A stretch of DNA of 64,000 bases, taken from assembly GCA_032622095.1 (NCBI GenBank), contig CP136067.1, positions 46,793,549-46,857,548 of the forward strand, written 5' to 3'. Positions 1 through 11,200 of the stretch are shown here, piece by piece. The stretch comes from Siphonodentalium dalli. Taxonomy: Eukaryota; Mollusca; Scaphopoda; Gadilida; Siphonodentaliidae. How positions within the stretch are numbered: position 1 is the stretch's first letter; the number at the start of each line of letters is the position of its first letter. The translations under genes and the position numbers were made by a program. Below the pieces are notes generated by a model. It was not told the DNA's origin and searched no databases. It saw only the letters and a list, made by a program, of their open reading frames with translations.

Positions 1-654
1 CACCAGAGACAAAATTCACATTGTTGATAAAAAAGCATTTTACACAGAGATTATGCACTCAATATTGTCCGTTTCTTTCAATAACTGGTTGTTGCCTAGC
101 AACCATTGCTAAGGCATGATTGCTTGACCATACTTACATATATTATAATGATCACAGCTCTACCAGGAACATCCAGTTGGAGTTTCAGGTAGATAGTGCA
201 TGTATTTACAACATTGCTAACATCAGGCATATATAACTAGGTTTAAATTTAATCGCACTCATTGAAGCAAGCACATTTGATGCAATGAACACTCATACTG
301 AGTCCATGCCTCTATAAATAATTTATATATAATATAGTAGAAAACAACCTGGGAGATCATGGTATAGGGCCCATTCGGTGTTGGAAGCCAGTGTTCAAAG
401 ATTTGAGGTACATCGCCAATATTTTTAGTTGAGTTTTTAAAAAACTCGACTTATAGTTTGACGAGGGACGGTTGGCGGGCGGGCGGACCTAAAGAATGCC
501 TTATAACTTTGACATTTGTGAACGGATTCAAAATGGTATGTGAGTTGCTCCCAATGACTATTTACTGCCTGTAGAAAATGGGTCACGTCCGAACTTTTTG
601 ACAAGAGTTATTCATCTTTGATGACTTTTTTGCAATTTTATCACCTGTTAGCGC
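1..654. other. No gene seen
   Basis: AT-rich sequence with no supported reading frame. A short hairpin (TTTTTAAAAAACTCGAC) lies near 430-450, followed by a GGCGGGCGG tract. This may be the outer edge of the repeat that begins at about 655. Confidence 0.4.
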
Positions 655-900
655 CATAACTCAATCAAATATTAACTGATTACAACCATATTTCATATAT
701 GAGTCTCTTGCAACAATAGTTTGTCTTAGTTTGTCTATTTTTAGTATTTTTTTCACCGTTAGCGCGATAACTGAATCAAATATTAACTGATTCAAACCAT
801 ATTTGATATATGAGTATCTTGCAACAATATCTCGAACGAGGTCGAAAACCAGGTTTGTCCGAATTTTTTCCCCGGAGTTATGGGCCTTAGTTTGTCTATT
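655..900 (+). repeat. Tandem repeat unit, also present at 6.05-6.33 kb
   Basis: Two copies of a unit containing TATTAACTGATTCAAACCAT and a segment like TCTTGCAACAATATCTCG. Two more copies lie in the same orientation at about 6057-6330. Small reading frames on both strands here are by-products of the repeat. Confidence 0.7.
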
Positions 901-904
901 TTTA

Positions 905-1125
905 GCATTTTTTTCCGCCAAGGAGAAGCCCTCAACTGAACTATATGGATTATTATCAGGTTATCAGGTGTTATTATCTTGTGTTATCAGGAGGGTTAAA
1001 ATTTATTGTCCGTCTATTGCCTACTCAGGTCAATCAGTGCTCGGGATTAGCTACGCATGGATGCGTCTCGTGTAACTCTCGCGTGATTCTCGCGTTGGTA
1101 ACAATCCATCTAGTCAGTTTTTAAT
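905..1125 (+). repeat. Arm of an inverted repeat, partner at 5.65-6.02 kb
   Basis: The segment from the GCCAAGGAGAAGCCCTCAAC stretch through GTTGGTAACAATCCATCTAG recurs in reverse complement at about 5655-5700 and 5820-6015. The pair encloses 4.5 kb and may bound a composite or decayed transposon. Alternatively, two elements of one family may have landed in opposite orientations. Confidence 0.65.
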
Positions 1126-3270
1126 TCCTCCTCCAGCTATCAGACGTGGTTAATTTTAAGGAAGTATTATTCTGTATTGCGCGTTATCAACTCAATATTT
1201 ATTGTTGATAACAACTTGCAATTTATCCGTTGCTTACCCAGTCTTTTAATAAAAAAATTACGAACTCGCAGAAACTCTTCGTTTCATTGTATGCGCGAAT
1301 TCCGTGTTTTCTATCGACACATTTCGTCTACGAATTTGTGATTGAATTTGACAAACACTGTTGGAATCACGTTGGTATATTCGCCATTGATGGCCATTTT
1401 GACTCAGATGCACATCGTTTACTTATGGCCAACCTATATTGCATTATTGTGCAACATATACGGTGGCATGACTCGTCGAATTTTGGAATCCACGTGGTGC
1501 GGTATGCGGAGTAGCCTAATTTCGCGCTACACATTCTATTTCCTGACGTCGTATCTTCGCCCCGTTCAGGTTATGTATACTGCCATATCATATATGCAAC
1601 AGCTATGTTAGTGCGCTGAACGTTGTCCAGGACAGAAATATCTCCTTTGGCACTAATTTACATGAATAAATAACAAAGATAGAACTTGTTACCTGATGTT
1701 ATTTCCTTTGCCTCAACTAATTGTATTTTGTAAGTTGACGTTGAGCAACTGGAACTTCATCGACGTTTGGGAAATGATTATCGAAGAACATCATTGTACA
1801 TATACATTATGTCCTTATCATTAATTGTGCTTAAGCGATTAATATTTGCAAATCTTAGCTAGCCCGAATGTCTTAACATGAGGGCTTGTATTTGGATACT
1901 TGGAACGTTGGCGCGGATGTTAGTGACTTCACAATATTTATTTGACAATCCTGACTCTGTTCTTGCGATTCCATTCACTTTCCATCATTGTATCAATGGA
2001 ATAATAGTTAGAAACAAGGCGATTCTGTTCGTTATACATCTAGTATTATATGACCTGTGTCAAATAATGCTGTAATGCTATAATAGTCTCTTTCTTTACG
2101 TACATGTATAGTATGAGTTGACAGTGTCCGGTTGCTACGACTTGTGCAACTCGTTTGATTGGGGAATAGGATTATCGGACACACGATTGACAACAAGGAT
2201 TTTCGTTTCTAGTTTACATTATCGAATGGCGATCTCCATCAAATCATAATCTGACTTTTGTGTCCGTTTCTTTGCAATTACTTACTGTATTTTGCTGAAT
2301 GGGTTCCCCTGTTCCAAGACTGCACAGCCATGCAAGCGCAGTAGCCTGAACCTTCAGCTATAGTTTGCTTACCTATACAATGTTAATTCCGTCCGTGGAC
2401 AGAACTCTTTGGTGACATTTTGGATGAGATCCTTGTTGCGAGCCTACTGGCCTACTTGTGGCAAGTCGCCTTATCCGATGTGACCTGGCATGAACTGTTA
2501 TCCTCAGACAGTGTATCGATACATTCAACATTCATTGGTCCATTAATCAGGACCAATATGGTATCAGTGCCTCATCGCCACATAACCGTTCAAATGGTGA
2601 GCATGACACATGTATGGCCAGCCGTAATAGTTCCATACCAATGGTATCAGTGCCTTAACTGCTCAATGACATAAGAACTGACTATGTCAATATGGCGACA
2701 ATTTTTTCACCGATACGGCATACTTCTGCGCTTTCAATCCGTGAATAGTAACGGCGAACTACTATGCATATATATTGTCACGTGCTCCAGATGCATTGCC
2801 AATAGCCTTTCCCACTGAGCCCATCACTTGGCTCTCAACCTTCTATTTCCACATATCGAAAAGATCAAATGTGAAATAGCCTTCACTCACGTATAAAGCA
2901 CAGTTACATAACATGCATTTATATTGCGCAGGGCCGCTGCCACTATAATTTTCAACAGAGACCAACACATGGCTCTTTTCTTTCTATTGCCTCATATCCA
3001 ATTGATTATCGGGCAAATAACAAAAAGGACAGCATTTGTATTGTCACACAAATTAAGTGCGTTTACATGAACAGCATTTACATTTATATTGCGCACGACC
3101 ACGGCAGGCCTGCGTGTTGGAGGCACACGACGGTTCGGTTCACATGACGGTTGCGAAATCTAGGTTGCGCCAAGGTTGTGTGAGGCTCTCGCGATACTGA
3201 TTATAACTGTTTGTGTAACTTATGGGTACCTAAGGACAACCAGACAGCCGACACATACTAGTATGTTACG
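1126..3270. other. No gene seen
   Basis: Reading frames of 60-94 codons occur here, but none shows a recognisable domain, consistent splice borders or codon bias. No long tandem or inverted repeat stands out. Confidence 0.4.
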
Positions 3271-3272
3271 GC

Positions 3273-5440
3273 TTGCGCATATTTTGCATTCCGCAGACCT
3301 GCCAGTGCCAATTTCAGAAGAGTCCAAAACATATCTCTTCTCCTCCTATTACTAACTACCTCTATATCGTGTATGACCACTGCCCAGTACCAGTGACTGG
3401 CGGGGTGCTACTATCGTTGATTCGGAAAACCAATCTTCATGGGCGCACGCCTCAGCACCTGAGCCTTAGGGTGGGGAAGACTCGTCATGTGCCGCTGACA
3501 GTGCACCAGCCAACCAGCCTTCAGTTCTTCCCAGATGAAAATGCAGCTCAAGCTCTCATTTTCTCTCACAATTCAGAAGAAGGATGTAATTGCATCCGTA
3601 ATATAATCGTTCGTTGTGTTTCTCTCAAATTAAATGTCTTTGTGGGTTAGACCTCGATACATGCATGTTTAGTTGCACTTTCACATTCCCATACTTTAAC
3701 TGCGATGGGACCGGTTTTTAAATATACCTCCAATAGTTTAATATTGAATCAACGGTTACTGTAACCATGCACATTTTGTCAAGAGGGAGAGTGCAAAGTT
3801 TTATGCTCGTGAATTAGAGAATTACAAGTGCATACGGGTGCGGGTACAATTGCTCCTGTCATCTGGGAGGGACTGAGACTTCTGACTCTTCCCCACGGTC
3901 CATGGCCCACTCCATTACGAGAGTGGGTCTTGTCCCCCTGGAATCATTCTCCCTCGGGATATGTCCAGGCCTGCTCTACCTTCGGAGGACTTTCCGTACG
4001 CGTATAAAACATTCTCCTCACCGTAAGCAAGGGCACCGCAAAAACTGTTTTTGCACAGGAGAAATCGGTTCTCATCGTTCTCTTCGCCGAGAAGTGACAG
4101 TATCTTACCTGCAGTTTAATTTCTAGCAGGTAAGACCACGTGGCCACATAATGAATGGAATTTACCTTATTAACATTATTTTGCATTAACTAACAAAATG
4201 TTTTGTGTATTACATTTGCTAATAACTAACAGAATGTCTTGTCTTGCTTATAGTCGACGAGATTCGACTTTGATGGCCACACACCGTGCGGGTTGCTCAA
4301 GAAATAAACGCGTCAATATGCGGTATTGTCATTGTTGGATGAGGGCCCGTTGGTCCATGGTTAAACAATTTGAGCAAACGTACCAGTCTTACCTCGGGCA
4401 GGACCAGTTCACCCCCCCTGGTCATGCATCAGCAGACTTTGGGTGGCAGCGTGCAGTTCTCGGAGATTCGGGCAACCAATCCTCCAGAACACCCGCACAC
4501 TCGCCTTTGGAGGCTGTTCTGGGTGGGGAAGTCTCGATGTCCGGTGCCGCTCAATGCGCTCCAGCCAAAAGGCCTTCTGACGCTTCCCCACGGCGCTGTG
4601 GCCCACCCCATTATGAGGGTCGGTCTTGTCCCCCTGGAAACGTCATCCCACGTGATACGTCCAGGCCTGCTCCTCTGCCGTCATGGGATCCTAGTGGTAT
4701 GTCATCGACGTTGATTCCAGCTTGTCTGGACCACCTGCATTCGGGAGATTCGGTGGGGGGGTTTTCTCTGGTCAAATGGATCCTTCTAATTTTATCTTTT
4801 TGCTGACCTTCTGGCATTGGGGTGGGCCAAAGCACCTTAACTTCAACTACGAGAGCATTTTTACCTCGTTCGAGCCATTCCCCGAGTGGGCTTCCCTATA
4901 GTACCTTATCTCAACCTGATGCAGGGTGTTCTGTTGCTGTGGTCGATACTGACATGCTTCCTATACTTCGCATGGTGTCTGATGGCTTTGGCGACGATGG
5001 GCAAGAATCACGGGATTCTGTCGTTCCTAAGGAACTCGCTTTGCGTATGGAAACGACATGGGTCGATCTCTTGTTCAAAACTGCATCACAGGATATGTGT
5101 CAACTGACTTACACAAACTTGCACAACTGTACCTGTCTTTACCTCGGGATGAACCAGTTCGAGCCCATGGTCCTGCACCAGCAGTCCGTGGCAGGCAGAG
5201 TGCCGTTCTCGGAGATTCGGGCAACCAATCCTCCAGGACAATCGCACCCGAGCCTTTGGAGGCTGTTCTGTGTGGGGATGACTCGATGTCGCATACTGTC
5301 AATAGCGCTTTCTATTTTGGAAGATATCTACAGAAATCACTCTCATCACATGAAAACAAGAAGAAGACGCAGTGAAGTCAGCAGCAGAAGAAGAAGTCTC
5401 TACTTGCTCGGTTGCTAGCTGGCGCGTATGGTGTGGCACT
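3273..5440 (+). pseudogene. GC-richer decayed block with internal duplications, origin unknown
   Basis: This block is visibly richer in G and C than its surroundings and holds overlapping frames up to 202 codons (4198-4806). The segment near 3460-4000 resembles 4440-4700: both contain CTTCCCCACGG, a GGCCCAC...CCATTA stretch and TCTTGTCCCCCTGGAA. A further partial copy lies at 5180-5320, with CGGAGATTCGGGCAACCAAT shared with 4460. Parts in one frame read AVLGDSGNQSSRT in both of the last two copies, which suggests former coding sequence. Frames shift and stop between copies. A worn retroelement gag-like region is possible, but I recognise no domain. Confidence 0.35.
3540..3875 (+). repeat. 330-bp repeat with inverted copy at 51.28-51.62 kb
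   Basis: The stretch with CGTAATATAATCGT followed by AATATTGAATCAACG matches, in reverse complement, the segment at about 51283-51615. Divergence is moderate and scattered, as expected of two old copies of one dispersed element. It is the part of the 3.3-5.4 kb block with an identifiable relative in the window. Confidence 0.7.
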
Positions 5441-5689
5441 GCCTGGGACGTTTCTTCCTAAAACCAGGGGGGGGGGCAGGTACAAGCTTGAGAGATACTG
5501 GAATCTGAATTTATGAGCTCTTTCACATAACATATCAAGGCTGATTCATGACTAAATCACATTTACATGAAATATATTTTCGGAAGAGTACATTCCCGTC
5601 AAACTGGGATATTAAATTTATTGCTCGTTGCCTCCTCCTGGGCTTGCATTCTAATCCATATAGTTCAGTTGAGGGCTTCTCCTTGGCGG

Positions 5690-6050
5690 AAAAATATATT
5701 TTTTTTAAAGTAAAATTACTTTTTCCTTAAGGGAAGCCTGAAACTGAACTATCAGAGATCCCTCCCATGGCGGTGCCATTCCCAACCCCGCGACTCGCAA
5801 ATCCTATGATTCGGTCGGAAAATTAAAAACTGACTAGATGGATTGTTACCAACGCGAGAATCACGCGAGAGTTACACGAGACGCATCCATGCGTAGCTAA
5901 TCCCGAGCACTGATTGACCTGAGTAGGCAATAGACGGACAATAAATTTTAACCCTCCTGATAACACAAGGCCGAGGATAATAATCCATATAGTTCAGTTT
6001 CAGGCTTCCCTTAAGGAAAAAGTTATTTTACTTTTAAAAATTATATTTTT
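5690..6050. mobile_element. Inverted-repeat element, about 360 bp
   Basis: Arms of about 55 bp containing TTCCTTAAGGGAAGCCTGAA (left) and its reverse complement (right, 6015-6035) enclose a centre that is the reverse complement of 960-1125. The structure is that of a short non-autonomous DNA transposon. The target duplication was not resolved. Confidence 0.55.
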
Positions 6051-6054
6051 CACC

Positions 6055-6335
6055 GCTAGCACGATAACTCAATTAAATATTAACTGATTCAAACCATATT
6101 TGATATATGAGTCTCTTGCAACAATATCTCGGACGAGTTCGAAAACCAGGTTTGTCCAAATTTTTCCCCCGGAGTTACGGACTGTAGTTTGTCTATTTTT
6201 AGCATGTTTTTCACTGTTAGCGCGATAACTCAATTAAATATTAACTGATTCAAACCATATTTGATATATGAGTCTCTTGCAACAATATCTCGGACGAGTT
6301 CGAAAACCAGGTTTGTCCGACTTTTTGGGCATTGT
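6055..6335 (+). repeat. Tandem repeat unit, copies 3 and 4 of the 655-900 family
   Basis: Two near-identical copies of the unit with TATTAACTGATTCAAACCAT, CTCGGACGAGTTCGAAAACC and CAGGTTTGTCC. They are better preserved than the copies at 655-900. Confidence 0.7.
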
Positions 6336-6447
6336 GTGGGCCTTATATTGCCAAGTTATTGGCAGAAGTTTTTTTCTACTGCCAATAAACTCGACATAGC
6401 ATTTTAGATGCGTACCCCTTGTTTATTATACTAAATTTTATTAATTA

Positions 6448-7730
6448 TACACACCCATGACCGAAGGAAATGGTGGGTATACTGGATCATCTGTCCATCT
6501 GTCGAGCCGTCCTTCCGTCTGTCTGTCCAAGCAGATATCTCAACCATAGGTTGTCGGATCTCAATGAAATTTGGTATTGATGCAGGGTTTCCGCTACTAC
6601 GGCAGTCCGGCCGTCCACCGGCCTCATTCCCCTCCCCATCCTTGACATAACATTGGTCACAAAATAGCCACAGACCAACTCAGTCGCCTTTTTACTCAGG
6701 ACGAGCGATACACTTACACTGATGATTAACAGATTGCAATGAATCCTACACTTGGTGCCTGAATAAGACATGACTAATTGTGCGGACCACGTGCACAGTT
6801 GTCTGCACAATCGTGGGTAACGCTTTGTTGGCAAATGTTTGGTAGTAATCAACCTCTCGCATTTTAATTTACCGTAAATTTCTGTCTTTTAGACACAACT
6901 TTCTGACCCACTATTAATTACTATTTCCCCTCAAAATGCGCAATAAACATCGGTGAGTCATTATGAGGGGCTGAATACTGAGCTACAACCATGAACACAG
7001 GTGAGTGCAGACCTTTTACCTCAAATTCAAAGAAAGTTTTAATTAAAACTAAAAAACAATATAATATTAATAGTTTAAAATATTATCAGTGTATTTATTC
7101 CCTATCCAATGAATGCAAAATTTTCCATTATACGATTCCAGCATGTGGTCATCTCCATCTGAGGAATGGCTTTTGAGTTTACACCAACTACATGTACTTT
7201 TGATCGGTACTGTATAAAATACAAAGAAAGCAGAACATGTGCAAAGCACGTGACATGAGCTCTGACGTAACACTTATTGCTGCTGGAGTTAGCTTGATAC
7301 TGAGTGTGACAATGTGTCTTAACTGTCTTTCCATTTCTTTGATGTCGGCTTTTAATATTGCTACCGTTATAAAAGTCATTAATGTATCCACTGTAGGCCT
7401 ATGTTGTGGTGCTTACATGCTTTCAGTTCATTAACTTGAAATCAAGACGATCTGTTTTAATTTGGTTTCTATACGAAGATTTAATGTTCCTGGTTGTTGT
7501 CTCAAGTGCAAGGAAATGGCTATTTTCAGTGATAAACATCAAATTTTTCTCCCGACCGGGCGTCGAGTATGTGCTTCCCAAATACGGCCACATTCCCCCA
7601 ACCCCTAGCGGAAACCCTGATTGATGTTCACTGCTATCAGGACATTCAAAGGAGTGTTCAATTGCTTTTTTATCAGGTTTTCCATTCTAGAGTTAATCAT
7701 CTTGTTGATTTCCCCCCATCTTAGTATTTC
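6448..7730 (+). repeat. Dispersed repeat (GTCC/GTCTGTCC family), split by a hAT element
   Basis: The two flanks, 6448-6582 and 7620-7730, join into the dispersed repeat also seen near 12.0, 23.1, 39.1, 46.4 and 47.8 kb. That repeat has GTATACTGGAT, pyrimidine-rich GTCTGTCC, CGGATCTCAATGAAATTTGG, ATGTTCACT and TTCTAGAGTTA in order. The hAT element at 6583-7619 interrupts it. Confidence 0.7.
6583..7619. mobile_element. Non-autonomous hAT-type element (hAT-2)
   Basis: Starts CAGGGTTTCCGC and ends GCGGAAACCCTG, giving a 12-bp terminal inverted repeat of the hAT pattern. A 7-bp direct duplication ATTGATG flanks it (6576-6582 and 7620-7626), close to the 8 bp expected of hAT. Removing the element restores the host repeat exactly. 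Its right end, read in reverse, matches the left end of the element at 13108 (GCCATTTCCTTGCAC shared), so both belong to one family in opposite orientations. No transposase is present, and small frames inside it are not host exons. Confidence 0.85.
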
Positions 7731-7744
7731 ATCCATGTGTTATA

Positions 7745-7940
7745 CAGTAATGCCCTAAATAATTAACCTCAGCAGAATTATGGGTAATTTTTCAGGATTA
7801 AGTCGGAAATATGGCTTGTTGCCATTCATCCGAAAGCTCTCAGTGAGAGCTTTCTGATGAATGCCAACAAGCCATATTTCCGACTAAATTCTGAAAAGTT
7901 ACCCATAATTCTGCTGTGGTTAGTTAAGGAATCGATTAGG
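7745..7940. mobile_element. Palindromic MITE (family A), right end lost
   Basis: Family A begins CAGTAATGCYCTAA next to TA and is a nearly complete palindrome of about 210 bp whose arms contain AATATGGCTTGTTGCCATTC. This copy keeps the left terminus and both arms but lacks the right TIR. CAGT ends and TA flanks suit a Tc1/mariner/pogo-type source. Confidence 0.85.
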
Positions 7941-8090
7941 TATGTCCACACTAGGCGGTATGCTACATGGGGCCCATGTATTATAGGTATGCCCACACCA
8001 GGCGTTATGCCACATGGGGCCCAGCTCCTATTGACAATGTTTTTGCTGTTATTATTTAGTTCATATTATTTCTCATCTTTGTGTGTGCAG

Positions 8091-8222
8091 CCAACAGTGT
8101 TTCAACAAGAAAGCAACGCATCACAATAGGAACAAACCCTCCACGAACAACAATTCCAACAACAACAATTCCAACAACAACAATTCCAAAAACAACAATT
8201 CCACCAACAGTAGCTACTAGAG
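8091..8222 (+). CDS. Exon 1 (first recognised): Thr/Pro-rich linker
   Basis: Acceptor GTGTGTGCAG and donor GAG|GTATGT bound 132 nt in phase 1-1. The peptide contains repeats of TTTIP/TTTIPK, a mucin-like stalk probably O-glycosylated. Nothing before it could be recognised as a leader exon, so the 5' end is missing or lies in an unrecognised exon. Confidence 0.7.
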
Positions 8223-11200
8223 GTATGTTTGTTGACCCGTTGATAACTGACTACTCGATTGCTATTTACCAGTCTCTTTGAAAAGCCAACGAAAATCCTA
8301 TATCGGAATTACGTCTCTAGAAGAGAGTGGCACAGACTCTGCGCGATTTCATTGGTTTATTGCATAGCAGATCACATCAGAGTTCAGAGGTCAATGATGT
8401 TTTGACAATTTTCCCACACATTGTCAAACTCAACTATTGTTGGAAAACTGAATGCAGGTGATATATTGATAATTATTTTTACTTGTCGCAATATAGGAGA
8501 CATCATCTTCAAGTTTTTTTATCACTCAACGATATTCATGACTGATTATTCTTTCGCATCTAATAAGTTGTATTTATAACTATTTCTAAATACTACGATT
8601 CTCACAAACATTTACTACGCCAGGAATGCACTCCATATTTGGAAACTGTTTATTACATCATGTTGGGAATGCCACTTCGTCGTAGAAATGAAATATTATG
8701 GACACTTTTAGAGACGTAATTCCGATATATTATCTTCGTCAGATTATTTTAAGGGACTTTACTTGATTCTAATTCTTTTTGTCAGCATGTTAATGTGGTG
8801 CTTAGGGCATCCAAAATTAATTAATTGTTTTTCAGGCAATTTTTTTTCTTCGGATTAGTGCAGGAGGTAGGGAGGTTTTTTTGTTTAAATTCCAAATTAC
8901 AGTGAAGGACTGATGGATGCATGACTATACTACAATTCTGCATAAGGAGACTAAATTTAAATACTAGAGATATATGTAATGTAATGGCCAACTCCCCGCT
9001 GAGTATTTTGTTGGCCATTTGGCCCAGTGTTAGACCATCTATCACAGAAACCACTGACCATGTTCTTCATTTTTTGTTTTATACGATATTGAATTCCTCA
9101 TCGGTATGAAAACTTCCGGGTTGAGTTCCCCTACCAAAAATCAGTTATATTCTAGTTAATTATTAGCCAGTCACATTAGCTAACATTTAGTTAAGATCTA
9201 GTCAATATCCTTAGACCTAGTAACTATTTAGCTTAACTAGATATTAGCTGAAATTAGCTAGATATTAGCTAAGATGAATTTTCTTTGGTAAAAACCCATG
9301 AGCGTTAGCTAACTTTTAGCCGTTTCAACTATGCTAATTAGATATTTAGCCATAATTTAGCTAAGAATTAGTTACTTTTTAGTTACATCAGTTAGCTAAT
9401 TTTTAGTGAATTTTTAGCTAAGATTTAGTATGGTCAATACTGTACTAGATACCAGCTAAAAATAGCAAAATTTTAACTAGACTATAACTTACCTGAAGAT
9501 TGTTGTGATAAAACATGGATTAAACTCAGTGCAAAGTTGATTCAAAATGTCTGCCATAGATAACAGTGACGTCTGCACAGTCACATGACGACACCCAGAT
9601 CTAGCCAAGATGAAATTTGTATTCAAAGCTGGATTAGCTATTTTTTTAGCCAGGTGTCATTTCATAAGTTAAATTAGCTAACTTTTAGCTAGGTGGATTT
9701 TTTTGGTAATTTGTTTGTGTTAAATTAGCTAGATTCTAGTTAAGTTCACTATACGTCTCAATTCTAAGTTTGATTAGCTACTTTTCAGCTAGGTGCAGTT
9801 TTCATAAACTTTTTCTGTGTCAAATTAGCCAAATTCTAGCACAGAATGATATTTTCTATGTTGAATTAGCTAACGTCTAGCTTATTGGAACATCCTTGGG
9901 GCCAAACCTTCTATCAAGCTAAAAACTAACTAATATGTTAGCTAAGTTCTAGCATATATTATTAGCGAAGATCTAGCTATGCTAGATATTAACTAAAGTT
10001 TTAGTTAGGTTTCAGTGTAATTCTTAGCTATTATCTAGTATAGCTAAATTATAGCTAACAGTTTAGTGTATTTTTAGTACATTTATTAGCTAATATCTAG
10101 TTTAACTAGAAACATTAGTGTAGCTAAATTTTGGTAGGGGTTGTTCTGATTACACCAAAATATCAGAGAGGTGATTCACCATCTTTAACAGTTTATATCT
10201 ATTTCAGCTTGGAGAAGGGAGTGTGGTGCATTCTGGGATAGTGATCCAAATTCCCACTACTGTTACCAGTTCAATTCTGACCATGTCACATGGTTGGAGG
10301 CTCGCAGTAATTGTCGCAAGAGGGGCGGTGATCTGTTGAGCATCTCCGGACCAACTGAACAAAACTACCTCACAGGTTTGTTACTGAACGACGTAGCCAT
10401 TTATTAGCTCAACTTTACAATGTCAAGTTTGAGTTATTGGGATGGGTGTCCAGGTGTGTGTCTGTCACAATTTCCTTTACCACACCCTACATCCCAAAAT
10501 TCCTTAAAAAACATGGCTGCCTGCAGCCATCTTGGATTTCAAATTAGAATTTAGGATTTCAAATTTGAATCCATTGGCACATCCTGCATGCAGGTCACAT
10601 TTATCGAATAATTGTTATGAAAATTTACAGCCATATTTAGGAATACCTGTAGATGGGAGCTATCAAACTATTTTTGTTGAAAATCATAGCGCAAGCAGTC
10701 ATTTTGGATTTTACCCTTTGCATTACTAAATCCTTTGGCAGATCACATCCCTCATCCAATCATCACCAAACTTCTTATGAATCTTCTGGGTACCTCTCGA
10801 TGGGAGCCATCAATTTTTTCGGAAATTTGTTAAAAACATGGCCACCTGCAGCCATCATGAGTGTAGGAATTTCGTCATTGCACAATGCAACGTTTTCTCG
10901 TTGATTCTTTTTCACTGCGATGTAATTATAAGTAATATATAATCTCTTGTTTCGTAATTTAATTAAACAATGTAAAGGCATCATGCCAAATCACAAACTG
11001 TTTATAAATTGCTTTGAGATTTATTAGTTTGTGATTCAGCAAAATGTATTTGAACTCTAATTACATTAGGCAACCACAATTATTCCTTAATTATTTACTT
11101 TCACAGGTCGGCTGCATTCAGTGACTGGCATCATTGGTTTTTGGATTGGTGCTAATGATAGAATATCTGAGACAATATGGACATGGTCGGATGGAGCGCC

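Noticed and set aside
4198-4806. 202-codon frame as a gene
   Set aside because: The frame crosses an internally duplicated, GC-richer block with competing frames and no recognisable domain. Listed as decayed sequence instead.
6991-7434. ATGAACACAG followed by GTGAGT, and a hydrophobic 65-codon frame, as leader exons of the lectin gene
   Set aside because: Both lie inside the hAT element 6583-7619, whose ends and target duplication are clear. The phase match is probably chance.
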